From contig NW_026515482.1 of NCBI RefSeq assembly GCF_014898815.1, positions 2,976,001 through 3,040,000 on the forward strand: a stretch of 64,000 nt of DNA. The letters are read 5' to 3'. The notes under the pieces were generated by a model. It did no database searches and had not been told where the DNA came from. It was given only the letters and a program-made list of their open reading frames with translations. The DNA is from Panonychus citri. Its lineage: Eukaryota > Arthropoda > Arachnida > Trombidiformes > Tetranychidae. Shown here one piece after another: positions 47,617 to 59,685 of the stretch (position 1 is the first letter of the stretch; every line of letters starts with the position of its first letter). The translations under genes and the position numbers were made by a program.

Positions 47617-48042
47617 GTTCTTCATTTTCTTCTTGAATAAAGAACCTCATTTCTGGCTATTTTTATTTTGATTCTTTTGTTTTTACTCTTTAATCGTGAT
47701 CACCATTAATGTTCTTCTAATTTATTTTTGTTTTTTTCTGCTCTCTATTTACTACTGAATCTATTGATGAACAGGTACACTCACCACGTTTGGAAGCCTA
47801 TTCAATGAACTCAGAATTACAAAACTGTTGTTGTTTTTTTTATATACAAGACAATCTCTAACTGAATCGACTTGTTGAATATTTTTTTCTGTTTTTTTTT
47901 TTTTGTAAAGAGAATATTTTTATTTTCTATTCTCATTCTATTCAGAGAGAGAGAAAGAGACTTCCATTTGTCGTTATTGATTTGCTTCTACTACTTAAAT
48001 AGTTTTTTTTTTATATTATCAAATCAACAACAAGTTTTAATT
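46626..48042. other. 5' region of the Rel gene
   Basis: T-rich, with a long CT microsatellite at 47558-47612. No coding exon is seen. An in-frame open stretch from 47872 to 48042 is low-complexity and is treated as 5' UTR. Confidence 0.5.
47558..47612. repeat. (CT)n microsatellite in the Rel 5' region
   Basis: About 27 CT units, some 430 bp before the start codon. Confidence 0.9.
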
Positions 48043-48480
48043 ATGAGTTTAGCTACTTTAATGGCCTGTGGTGAATACGGTGAAGATCCTAATGTGCCTC
48101 ATTTAAAGATATTGGAACAACCTGCTCGCTGTGCTCTTAGATTTAGATACGAGTGTGAAGGACGTTCTGCTGGTTCTATTCCAGGATCTAATTCAACACC
48201 AGAAAATAAAACCTATCCAAGCATTCAAATCGAATCTTTTAAAGGTCCAGCTGTTGTCGTTGTCTCTTGTGTAACGAAAGATTTTCCCTATCGTCCACAT
48301 CCTCACAATTTAGTTGGTAAGGATGGTTGTAAGAAGGGTGTTTGTACCATGGTGATAAATAATCCGGACATGATTTGCAGTTTTACTTCACTTGGAATTC
48401 AATGTGTCAAACGTAAAGATATTGAAGATTCTCTCAAATTAAGAGAATCAATCAAAGTGGATCCATTTCGAAGTAAGCAA

Positions 48481-48517
<37 letters not shown>

Positions 48518-50376
48518 ACTTTTCTTTCTTCCTTTTTTTTCCAAAGAGAAGAAAAATTTTCTCTCTAAACCTGTTGATGGTTTTATTATTTTTCTATTTC
48601 ATAATTATCCATCATTGCGAAAGACATAATAACGATTTTTGTTAATTTGTTTACTTATTTTCTTGTGGTTACACCTTAAAGCTGGTTTCGCTCACAAAAA
48701 CCAATCGTCCAGTATTGATCTAAATGTCGTTCGCTTGTGTTTCCAAGTTTTCGTTGAAGGTCCAGAGAAGGATAAATTTACTATTCCCTTGCGACCTGTT
48801 GTATCTGACCCAATATACGATAAAAGTGAGTATTTAAAATGAATTCCTTTTTGTCCGTTGGACGGGAAACAGAGGTGATGAAATGGTTTTCAAAAATTAC
48901 AATAACATTTTAGTTAATTGTTAACACGATCCACAAGCTTTAATTGGTTTTTGTTTTTGCATTTCTTTTATTCTGCTTTTGTTTCATATTTTAGAGGCAA
49001 TGTCTGATTTAATTATAACAAAGTTGAGTCACTTTTCTGCTCCAGTAATTGGTGGTAGAGAGATAATTTTACTTTGTGATCGAGTTGCCAAGGATGACAT
49101 TCAGATTCGCTTTTTTGAAGAATCAAATGGTCAACTAATTTGGGAAGGTTATGCAGATTTTCAACCTAACGATGTCCATAAGCAAGTTGCCATCTCATTT
49201 CGTTCACCCAAATATTACAATGAAAATATCTCTTCACCAGTTACTGTTAACATACAACTGAGAAGACCAAGTGATGGACACACAAGTGAATCAAGATCAT
49301 TTCAATTTTTACCCAAAGGAATCGATCCTGATGGACTTACAAGAAAACGACAAAAAGTTGAAGAAAGTGATTGTCTTAATCGTTACATTAAGGATAACTC
49401 TTCAATTATGAGCCAAATGCAATCTACTCAACCTCGTGGACTATCGCCCCTTGACTACCCTAGTTCTTCTCGTAGTCCACTTAGACCTCAAGAACCAGTT
49501 TCGCCTGCAATACCTGATCGAATTGATATTGACCTTCAATCCGAACAACAGCAATCTCAATGGAATGATTTCTCTCAACTTACTGGACCATCTTTAGGTG
49601 GACCATTAGGTATTCAAAGAAGATCTCCTTCATACAATCGTAATATGGTGAATACCCCATCACCTACCTCAATCCCTCATTGTATTCAAGAATCAAATCT
49701 TCAGTCAAAATCTTCTGCAATCCCACAGACTATTTCTTATTCATTAACTCCCCATTACTCTCCCTCACCTCGGGGCTCACTTGACATGTCATCCACTAAA
49801 CCCTTAGCCTCCAATCAACAGCATTTACAACAACAACAACAACAACAATCTAAACAATCTCAGCCATTCCAGATCTGCTCTGACAATATGAACCCACCAA
49901 CATTCAATCATCACCAACAGCAACTTGACCAACAACAACAAAACAATTTTGGCTCAATTTCAGGTAACAATTATGTTCCAGATGATGTAAACTCATTTTT
50001 GAAAAATCTCTCACCTGCTCATCTATCAAATAATATGATGATTGAACCAGTTTCTCCCGTAACACCACCTCACCAACAAGTTCAACCAAGTTCGAGTTTT
50101 AATCACTCACCTCAACATCCCAATCTTCCTACGATGATTCCATCAATCAACAATAATCTTAACAATAACGAAGTCGAAGGTGCCTTAACCTCTAAATTGG
50201 ATAGTTTGGATCTCGATATTGATTCGCATGAACTATTACGTGATATTGGTTTGCAGAGTTGGTTAGTCATGATGGACTCAGGCAATAATGTGAATATTAG
50301 TAACAGTGGTACCATTAATTTACATAATGATCCCAATACTCATCATGATCATTCAAATCGTGCTTCCAATCTGTGA
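48043..50376 (+). CDS. dl: Rel/NF-kB transcription factor, Dorsal class (651 aa)
   Basis: Three exons: 48043-48472, 48682-48825 and 48995-50376, all junctions phase 1 with GT-AG sites. The first intron contains a CT microsatellite. The start MSLATLMACGEYGED follows AT-rich 5' UTR. The Rel homology domain begins at residue about 20, with the DNA-recognition loop ALRFRYECEGRSAGSIPGSN. Exon 3 opens with the IPT dimerisation domain (LIITKLSHFSAPVIGGREII) and includes the conserved RRPSDG site and the nuclear localisation signal RKRQK. The C-terminus is Gln/Ser/Pro-rich, with Q runs, and there are no ankyrin repeats. It is therefore a Dorsal/Dif/c-Rel type factor held by a separate I-kappa-B, not a Relish type. 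It should act downstream of Toll. A Dorsal versus Dif assignment is not possible from this alone. Confidence 0.95.
48484..48516. repeat. (CT)n tract in Rel intron 1
   Basis: About 16 CT units starting a few bases after the donor site. Confidence 0.9.
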
Positions 50377-50873
50377 TTATGATCTGAACAAAATCTCAAC
50401 TAAATTTGTTTTTATTTTATTTGTTATTACAATGTGACTTTTGCTCTCACAATTTTAATCATCTTCACCTCTCTCTTTCTTTGTATTCCCGAAAAATAAT
50501 TCCTAACAATTTATTGATTGCATATATTATATCATCTTATTGTATCAACTTTAACACTTGGAAAGCAAAGGAAAAAATTTTCCCGGATTTTTTTCTGCCT
50601 GGAAATCAATTGAATTAATCATTGATTGATTTGATTATCGACAAAAATTTATTTTCTCAGCAATTTTATCAAGTGAATCCTTTGATTCCTATTTTATAAT
50701 ATGTTTGTCAATATCAAAATGATATTTAATTATTATAATTGTTTAATTGTGATCATTGTATTTCGTTTGTCACAAGTTTCTCATGATCAACATGATTAAA
50801 TTGAACAGTATTTTATATTGATTTTAAATAACGTTTTCTGCTTAATCATTTGTAATTAATTTACCAAATCCTC
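50377..50873. other. 3' flank of the Rel gene
   Basis: AT-rich, no gene. It probably contains the Rel 3' UTR; the duplicated SNR1 3' block begins at 50874. Confidence 0.5.
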
Positions 50874-51565
50874 TGGTTGATTTTAAATTCTAATGATAAC
50901 AATTTAGAATATTAATTTTTCTATTGAGACGTGGAAAGTTTAATAAACGAATTGATAGTTAAATGATTGAGGAAAATTTTATTCAAATTTTGTGCAAATT
51001 GAATTTTCAAGGAATATATTTGACAAATATAAATTGTCACAGTTATGAAAGACAATAATTTGATAATTAAAAGTCATGTTTATATGGGATACGATATTTT
51101 ATAACTTGATTGGAATAAAAATCCACTCGAATGGACAGGTCGTAGGTGTCAAGATGCGTTCGAATGAAAATAGTCCATGATAATTTGGAAATGAGTTTTC
51201 ATTTGTTTGTCTTCAGATTACCAAGCAGTGTTGGCTAATCTTCTCATCCTTCTTGTACTTCTATCTTGATCTCGAATCTTTTTCTCCATCTCTGCATCGG
51301 TCAAGGTTTCAAGGAATGGACACCATTGGTCAGATTCGGCTTGATTTCGAAAGGTACTTCTACTGTACAGTGGAGATTCGCTGTGGATTTAGATGAGAAT
51401 AAAATTCATTAGTAACATTTTGTTTTTCTTTTATGGGCAAATGTTAATTTGGCGATGGAATTGAGCCAATTATTATTACCTGAAAGCGTATGTCCTTTGA
51501 TGCCATGATAATTGTCCTCTTATACTGTAGGCGATTGAGGTGACAAATTCACCACCAAGACCAAG
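50874..51565. repeat. SNR1 3' block, copy 1 (gene-conversion tract)
   Basis: Near-identical to 56450-57143. It covers about 344 bp of 3' flank, exon 7, intron 6 and the 3' half of exon 6. Differences seen are one base substitution, one 1-bp indel, and the two indels inside exon 7. Similarity drops sharply at 51565, in mid exon 6. Confidence 0.88.
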
Positions 51566-52930
51566 TTCTGAACAAAGTCTCAAAGCAAATTGCTCAGGAC
51601 TGTTTTCTTTCTGTGACATATCCCATTCAAATTGATCGACCAGAGAAATGTTACCAACGTGAATATTTAACTATCCAGAGAATAAGAAAAATAACTTTTA
51701 GAATACCAGAATTGTCGAAAATTAGAGTTTCATTTAAGTTGAATTTGACTTTACCTTAAGAACGACTCTTTGGTCAGTTTGCTCTTCAAGAAGAGTATCC
51801 GTTTGAAAAGATTCAATTTGTTGTCGAATTGACTGAGCAATGGCTGGGACAAACGCTGCAGTCGGAAGATCTAAATCATCGCAAAGTACTTCAGCAAATA
51901 ATTCGGGAGTAATTAATTGTTCTAAGAAATGGAAAACAATACAATCAGTAAGAGAGATATTTAAACTTGCAAACTGGTAAAATTTGATTTTAAATGTTCG
52001 CATTTGATTCTGACCATTTTTATTCCTCGTAAATGTATCTCTTAATTTGTATCCATCAATTTCCATATCAAGACGAATAGGGACAAGAACATCGGGTTGC
52101 TTAGCATTCTCATGGATGATAGCAGAGTCTAAATCATCGAATGCCAAAGGAAAAGTTCGAACCTTTTTACCAGAAAGACGATTTCGACTGACTGGAGTAG
52201 AACATGGAACAGCATCAAGATGATGACTACTATTTGGTAATGATGCATGGACCCAATTTGCTCTCTTCGATTTAGTCTCTCTAAATTTATAAAATTCAAA
52301 GTAACCAAAATTTCAACAATCATGATAAGTTTCAAACATGAATCACAATCTAACAAAAAATCTCAAAAATTACCTTTGGGTTTGAGGTTCACTAGAAATA
52401 GAGATGGCCTTATATTTTTCATCTCGACCATGGAAGATTTCATCAACTTCACTTGCTTTCAGAAGAGTGATATTTGTAGCCAAACTGTGGGGACCCAAAC
52501 CTAAACAAACGAAAATAAAAATGAATATAATAATCGAAATAAATTAACAGTAAACAACAAAAAAAAAAAAGATTCGAAAAATAAAATCAATCAATTCTCA
52601 CCTAAAGCAGCAAGTTTTTTCCTTTCATCAACAGTAACCAAACGACGCCATAAGCAAGGATACTTTTTATAAAGAGATCCTCTGAACATACGCAAATAAT
52701 TACCAACCTAGAAGAAGAGACAAAACCAAGTGATTAAAGATGGAAAACAATCAACAATTAAAACAATTTAACAATATAATCGGTGACAATTTATACCTAA
52801 AAGATCAGAGGCTCATCTTATACACAGAAACCAAAGCCCAACATTAACTTACCTCTGATCCAATATAATAATACTCTCCGTCCTTTTCATCCAATTGGAA
52901 GGGTGTTGGTCTATCACCGTAAGTTCTCAT
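51218..52930 (-). CDS. Snr1: SNF5/SMARCB1 homologue, copy 1 (365 aa, diverging)
   Basis: Seven exons: 52930-52853, 52707-52602, 52500-52374, 52280-52015, 51921-51755, 51670-51480 and 51380-51218, all in frame. It begins MRTYGDRPTPFQLDEKDGEY. It carries VGNYLRMFRGSLYKKYP, the two SNF5 repeats (VLVPIRLDMEIDGYKLRDTF..., and LNIHVGNISLVDQFEWDMSQ...) and the C-terminal RRMRRLANTAW. SNF5 is a core subunit of the SWI/SNF (BAP) chromatin remodeller. Oddities versus copy 2 and the family: FTWN is FTRN, the exon-4 donor is GTCAGA, and exon 7 has a 2-base and a 1-base deletion that together keep frame but replace about eight residues (LYSRSTFRN against LATVEVPFRN). It is likely under relaxed constraint, but no stop codon is present. 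Confidence 0.9.
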
Positions 52931-54152
52931 AGTCAACAATTAGTTAATTGTCCGAAAGTGACAATTGGTCATAGAAAAAAAATTAACCCAAACAATTAAA
53001 ATGAAATGAAACCCAAAAATGTAACCGAAAAGTGAACAACCAGATGACAAATGTTTCCAATGGAAAAGAAAAAGCGGTCAATTCAAATCGATTTTTCGAA
53101 AGAATTTTGTTTCCAATTGATTGGATTAACAATCAAAATCCACAATAAAATTGAAACAATTTAAAGTAAATCAATAGATGAGAATTGGAGAAAATCAAAA
53201 TTCGCAACATTAACTGGAGAAAAAAGCATTTAAATGTATAAAAAGAGCAACAGTTTGAATATCGAAAACCGTAACGAAATTGTGAGAATAGAATTTTCTT
53301 ATTGGAATTTTGATTCGATTTTGATCATTTTATCGATAATTAAATTCTAGATGGATGAAAAGATCATCAATATATGATGGAGAAAAGAAAACTATTTACA
53401 GGGGAGATGGAAGATAAATAGAGAGGGAGAGGAGAATCAGGATGAGAAGGGAAATTAAAATTCTATTCGATAGAACAAAAAAAGAGAGAGAGAAAAGAAA
53501 AGAAAAGATCGATGAGAAAGTAATAAGTTCTAGAAGTAAATCACCCAAAGAATCAACATCATGATGGTTAGTCAACTGAATCGCGCATTCGTAACTCAGA
53601 ATGAAATTTCATCACCCAAACCGAGAGAGAGAGAGAGAAAACAATATAACATCCAAATAGTTAATATCGACTCTCGAACTTTTTTGTTCTATCGATCGAT
53701 TCTAACCAGATCTCCCTAGCACTTTGAACATTTCCTATCATCGTCATCATCATCATGAAGATAATATCATCTTCTCACTTAACAACTTTAACTGAGCATG
53801 AAACTTTCCTACTTCAATTCAGTAGTTATCAAATTTATCTCTTCCCTAGTAACCTTATTAACATCAATAGATCACCTTTAACTTTACAATCATTTACAAT
53901 TAACATCAACATAATCAACTGATTGAACCGGACAATTTAATCATCTGATATCGTGATTATCAACAATAGTTTATTGAATTGTTGATTGTATCATTATTTT
54001 CACCAGACAACAACAGTTTAATTCATTGTTGTTGTTATTAAATCTCATTTTAAACAGTTAATTCAGTTCATCTTTTTGTCTTCTCGATTGATTTTTTTTG
54101 TTTCTTTCTTCATGTTAGTAAATTACCTTTGATTGTAAGCCTGAATTCACCG
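52931..54152. other. Divergent intergenic region, SNR1 copy 1 / unknown gene
   Basis: AT-rich, with GA-rich stretches at 53400-53500 and a GAGA run at about 53623-53637. No exon is recognised. Confidence 0.45.
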
Positions 54153-56377
54153 ATGGCCTTTGGTTATATTGGTCACATCTTGTGGCGAGATCGTAATGAA
54201 ACCTTTCACCCGGAAGATCCAGTGGTCATTGATTCTGGACTTTCACCCGAAGTTAAGTTCACCTTTATTGATGTGATTCCAGGAGTTTTGAAAAAACCAC
54301 CGACGGGTTTTCCCGCTAAAAGGGAATCAATTGCTTACCATAGTTTCAGGTAATTCGAGTGACTAATTAACGATAGAACAATTAAACTCGACAATTTAAT
54401 TTTATGCAAAATGATCAACCTTTAATTGAGTTAATTCTTAGTTGCATTCAGAATCAACCTTTTACTTTACTTGAGTATCAATTGCAACAAAGGTTAATTA
54501 TCCTCTTAATTGCTACAATTTTGTGATCAAAATCATTAAATTGAAACAATTTTTCATCCATACAACAATAATCAAGTTAATTGTGTATTTATAAAAAAAA
54601 CTCTTCCAGTTGATTCACAATTTCCAACTTAATTAGCTAATCATTAGCTATCATTTACTCAATCGATTGATTAATGTAACTTTTTTTCCCGCTCAGAGTA
54701 AACAATCAAAAGGACAAACAATTAACTCTTAATTGTAGTGATTTTTTTTCATCAAATTGTTTTCATTTCAATTCCTCAAAAAATTTAATAATCAAAAATT
54801 TATTGTAATCAATACAATAAAATCTAATAGTAGTAGTTATGATGATTTGTTCATTATTCAACAAACCCAATTAAACAATTTGATTATCAAAAATTCAAAT
54901 TTTATTGATTGTTGACAATTTCCTTTAATTGGCTAGTCTAGTTGCCTTTAGTTACTCAATCAAATTAATCGTTGGATTAATGTAAAGGTTGATCAAAGTT
55001 GATCATCTCCTCTCAGTCTAATCCACACAATATACTTAATTGTAATTATATTTTTATTTCTTCCACTAATTGTAATCAATTCTAGTGCCCTAATAGGAGC
55101 CAGTAATGATTGGCTTGCCAAAAATACTGATTGGGAAGTAATTAATTGTGAAACTGTTTTATTGTTTTTCAAATTTGAAGACAATGGTTGGCAATTAGCA
55201 CCTCAAGATACCTGTTTCCACCTTGATGGTGATGCCCACAGCTCATTAATGGCCTTAAGGTAAGTTAATTGTTACAATTTAATATTCAATTAAGCTTAAT
55301 ATCATAAAATTTGAATGCTAATCATAGTTGAGCAATTGAGTTTTTCTTGGTTCCAACTTCAATTGGAAACAATTATTAAACTCTCATAATTGTCTTCCTA
55401 TTATAATTATACCTTTACGTTGATTAAAATGAAGTCCATCTAATTACTCTGGTGATTAGTGATTTAAATATGATTGATTTATGTAGATGGTAAAAATTGA
55501 TTGTAATTCTGATGATTACAATCAACATATTGTTTTCATGTATCAAGTGTCAGTTAGTTGATTTATTATTATCATCAGAATTACTCTGAATAATAATATT
55601 ATAAATGGAGAGTTAATTGTAACCAATTTCAATTAATTGTCTTGATATTTAAATTAACGGTAAGTGAATGGTGAACATGATGATTAGTGAATTGTTAATA
55701 GTAGTAACAATCAGTCAACCATTTCAAGTTAATTATGATAAAAATACAATGGAACCAGAAAATTTCAACAATTAACCCAAACACAAATTTAATAAAATGA
55801 TTAATTAAAAGTCAATCAACAAAACCACTTAACTCTAATGATTTAATTTCCTTTACAATTAATTTAACCATAAGAAAATTTAATCCATTCAATTGATTAG
55901 GAATATTTTTTACAATCACTAACAAAACCACTCATATAGTCAATGTAATTACAACAATTAACTTGAGATAAGCTCAATTGCTGAACTTGAAAAGATTTTG
56001 ATAATTATGATTATCCATCAATTTAATTGTTATTATCTGATTATTTTCATAAATGTCAATGAGAATCTATTTTTATGGCCAAGGAAAATGTCAATATATG
56101 CAATATAAAATGTCAGAACTTGTAGATTGGGATAACATTTATTAACAATTGTGACATAATTTTATTGTTCCCTTATCATTGAGATGAATTAATTTATTAT
56201 CATGAAGATGATGGTCAATTCGGGTCATTTATTGAATCGTGACATTTATCTTCATCATCATCATCCAGAACTTTTGCTTTTTTTTCATGGGAATATCTTG
56301 GTTCCTTTTATATATCGATTATCGTCCAACTCAACGACTCAAACTCTCAATTCATGGAAGCAATAAATTCATTCTGA
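54153..56377 (+). CDS. Unrecognised three-exon gene (159 aa) between the SNR1 copies
   Basis: Exon 1 is 54153-54349 (ATG GCC TTT GGT..., donor GTAATT). Exon 2 is 55086-55259 (acceptor TTCTAG, donor GTAAGT). Exon 3 is 56269-56377 (acceptor ATCCAG, stop TGA). All junctions are phase 2 and the total is exactly 160 codons, which supports the model. The product starts MAFGYIGHILWRDRNETFHP. Exon 2 has ALIGASNDWLAKNTDWEVIN and an FFKFEDNGWQL stretch. The end is aromatic (TFAFFSWEYLGSFYI, then QLNDSN). There is no signal peptide or clear membrane span. No family is recognised. Exon 3 is the least certain part. Confidence 0.6.
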
Positions 56378-56449
56378 GAAAAGTTAACTCTCCATGTAAC
56401 GATTGTGTTGACAATTTGAAGTACTAATAGATTATCATCTCAATGATCA

Positions 56450-57143
56450 TGGTTGATTTTAAATTCTAATGATAACAATTTAGAATATTAATTTTTCTAT
56501 TGAGACGTGGAAAGTTTAATAAACGAATTGATAGTTAAATGATTGAGGAAAATTTTATTCAAATTTTGTGCAAATTGAATTTTCAAGGAATATATTTGAC
56601 AAATATAAATTGTCACAGTTATGAAAGACAATAATTTGATAATTAAAAGTCATGTTTATATGGGATACGATATTTTATAACTTGATTGGAATAAAAATCC
56701 ACTCGAATGGACAGGTCGTAGGTGTCAAGATGCGTTCGAATGAAAATAGTCCATGATATTTGGAAATGGGTTTTCATTTGTTTGTCTTCAGATTACCAAG
56801 CAGTGTTGGCTAATCTTCTCATCCTTCTTGTACTTCTATCTTGATCTCGAATCTTTTTCTCCATCTCTGCATCGGTCAAGGTTTCAAGGAATGGACACCA
56901 TTGGTCAGATTCGGCTTGATTTCGGAAAGGTACTTCTACTGTGGCCAGTGGAGATTCGCTGTGGATTTAGATGAGAATAAAATTCATTAGTAACATTTTG
57001 TTTTTCTTTTATGGGCAAATGTTAATTTGGCGATGGAATTGAGCCAATTATTATTACCTGAAAGCGTATGTCCTTTGATGCCATGATAATTGTCCTCTTA
57101 TACTGTAGGCGATTGAGGTGACAAATTCACCACCAAGACCAAG
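56450..57143. repeat. SNR1 3' block, copy 2 (gene-conversion tract)
   Basis: Partner of 50874-51565, in the same orientation and shifted by about 5.58 kb. The block starts 72 bp after the stop of the unknown gene. Confidence 0.88.
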
Positions 57144-58453
57144 ATCTGCACAAAGTTTTAATGCTAATTGCTCAGGACTGTTTTCTTTCTGTGACATATC
57201 CCATTCAAATTGATCGACAAGAGAAATGTTACCAACGTGAATATTTAACTATTATTGAAAGTATGAAAGTAAAAATATTTAGAATTTTGTTTGGATATTA
57301 AAGTTTGAAATTATTTACCTTAAGAATGACTCTTTGGTCGGTTTGTTCTTCAAGAAGAATATCAGTTTGAAAAGCTTCAATTTGTTGTCGAATTGACTGA
57401 GCAATGGCTGGAACAAATGCTGCAGTTGGAAGATCTAAATCATCGCAAAGTACTTCAGCGAATAATTCGGGGGTAATCAATTGTTCTAAAAGAAAAAAAG
57501 GCAAATAAAATAAACAATATAATCATCAATTTTATCAAATATTTAGATGGAAGTTTGTTATATTACCATTTTTATTCCAAGTGAATGTATCTCTTAATTT
57601 ATGCCCGTCAATTTCCATGTCAAGACGAATAGGAACAAGAACATCAGGTTGCTTAGCATTTTCATTAATTATTCCAGGATCCAAATCATCAAAAGCTAAA
57701 GGAAAAGTTCGAACTCTTTTACCAGAAAGACGATTTCGACTGACTGGAGTAGAACATGGAACAGCATCAAGATGATGACTACTGTTGGGTAATGACGCAT
57801 GGACCCAATTCGCTCTCTTTGATTTAGTCTCTCTAAGTAAAAGGTAAAAAGAATTGTCCAAACAATTAAAATATTTCCCACCAATTAATCAATCAAATTT
57901 AAATTAAAAGCAAAAATTACCTTTGAGTTTGAGGTTCACTAGATATAGAGATGGCCTTATATTTTTCATCGCGACCCTGAAAAATTTCATCAACTTCACT
58001 TGCCTTGACAAGAGTGATATTTGTAGCCAAACTGTGTGGACCCAAACCTTTTGAGAAACAAAAGAAAGTAAAATTTACATAAATAAAATTATCATCCAAT
58101 AAATAAATTATTCATAAATCAACTTTTCAATTCCAAAATTCTAAAATTTTACCTAAAGCAGCAAGCTTTTTCCTCTCATCAACGGTGACCAATCGACGCC
58201 ACAAACAGGGATACCGTTTATACAAAGAACCTCTAAACATACGAAGATAGTTTCCAACCTAAAGGTAGTAGAAAATAATCAATTAAACAAAATGATCAAA
58301 AGTAAACACATAAAACAAACCAAATAATTAATTAAGATTAGTTTCAATTAAGAAAACAAAACCAAAACAACTTACCTCTGAACCGATATAATAAGACTCT
58401 CCATCTTTATCATCTAATTGGAAAGATGTGGGTCTATCACCGTATGTTCTCAT
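56793..58453 (-). CDS. Snr1: SNF5/SMARCB1 homologue, copy 2 (366 aa, canonical)
   Basis: Seven exons with the same lengths and phases as copy 1 up to exon 6: 58453-58376, 58258-58153, 58047-57921, 57832-57567, 57485-57319, 57248-57058 and 56958-56793. It begins MRTYGDRPTSFQLDDKDGES. It keeps the conserved Trp of FTWN in repeat 1, a GTAATA donor after exon 4, and the expected SESPLATVEVPFRNQAES segment before the DQWCPFLETLTDAEMEKKIR tail. The length is close to Drosophila Snr1 and to human SMARCB1 (385 aa). Introns 1-5 do not align with those of copy 1, and exon differences there are largely synonymous. This copy is probably the main functional subunit. Confidence 0.95.
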
Positions 58454-58887
58454 CTCTTTTAACAATCAAGATAAACTCGAAAGTGAATTAATTAAATGAG
58501 CAACAATTAAAAGAAAAAAAGTAAATTAAATTTGACAAAAGAAAGAAAATTTAAAAAAGAATCTTTTGCAAGATTCGATATTCAAGTTCGGTATTCGATA
58601 TCTGGATACCATGGATCAGATCGAAAAGAAGAGCGGTAACATTTGAATTATATTTCTCTCAGCGGAGTAACATTTTTAATCAATATTATTTTAGAAAGAG
58701 AATTGATTTACATTCAATTAGTTAATTGCTCTTAACCAACAGTTAAGGTGAGTGTATATTTGACATTTCAATGTGGTGAGTAAACATTGAGAAATAATGA
58801 AAGAAAAAATTGAAAGGAAAAAAATTATTAGAGGAAAAAATATCCGAAAGAGAAAACAACATAAACATTGATCAATTTTTGTTTTCT

Positions 58888-59363
58888 TCATGAAATGTTG
58901 ATTATCGGTGAATCAGGATTGAAAGGCATCTCATCAACTTCAAGTTCTTCATCATTATCATCTTCTAATAGATAAAATGAATAAGAGAAAAAAGAGAATA
59001 TAAATTAACAAAAGTAATATAGAATTTAAATGGAGAAGAAAAAAAAATTCTCCTTTCGAACATATTAAAAGAAAAGAGAAAATCATTTGTCAATAATTTG
59101 TCCAACTTACCATTAGATCCACTGTCTTCTTCGTCATCATCATCATTATCTTCTTCTTCTTCCTCTTCATCTTCCTCATAAGGTTCATTCGGTTGAGATT
59201 GAGGTAAATATTCAGTATATTTTTGAACCAATTCACTATATTGACTTTGTTGTTCTTTCTCTAAATTTGTAAGCTCAGCATCTTCATCAATAACTCGATC
59301 ACCTGAGAACCAAAAAGGTTCAACGTAACTCAAAGACAAAGAAGGAGCCAAAGGAGTAACCAT
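58888..59363 (-). CDS. ANAPC15: Anaphase-promoting complex subunit 15 homologue (109 aa)
   Basis: Two exons: 59363-59111 (donor GTAAGT) and 58964-58888 (acceptor TATTAG), phase 1. It begins MVTPLAPSLSLSYVEPFWFS and GDRVIDEDAEL, matching the APC15 N-terminal motif (a short hydrophobic start, then P.WF..DR..E). A Gln/Glu helix, a long Asp/Glu run and a C-terminal ELEVDEMPFNPDSP follow. APC15 (Mnd2 in yeast) helps the APC/C release the mitotic checkpoint complex. The size fits the family (about 110-120 aa). Acidic low-complexity makes similarity less decisive, so the name rests on the N-terminus and length. It is divergent from PSMB1, 322 bp away. Confidence 0.78.
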
Positions 59364-59685
59364 GTTTAACTAATTGGAATAACAAAAATTCCTTAAATTA
59401 TCATAAATGAACAAATTACAGTTTTAGAATTAAATTAAACTTAATGAATCAAAACAAAACTTATTGTAGAAAATATCGGATCAATTAAAAATATCGAATA
59501 TCGAAAATAGAAAATATCGATTCCAAATTCTCTTTGAAATTAGGTAACAGTCCTCTTTTTTGCAGAAAATTTTGTTTGGTCATTTTGGAAATTTAATTTT
59601 TATTTTCTCAATTCTAATTGTTGTTTAATTGTTTTTCTAATTAATTTACTGATTATTGTCATTTAATTTTATTTTCTCTAGCAAA
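59364..59685. promoter_or_regulatory. Divergent promoter region (ANAPC15 / PSMB1)
   Basis: 322 bp, with ATATCGA repeats at about 59473-59520. A TTTTCTCTAG just before CAAAATGATG suggests that PSMB1 has a 5'-UTR intron ending at 59681. Confidence 0.45.
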
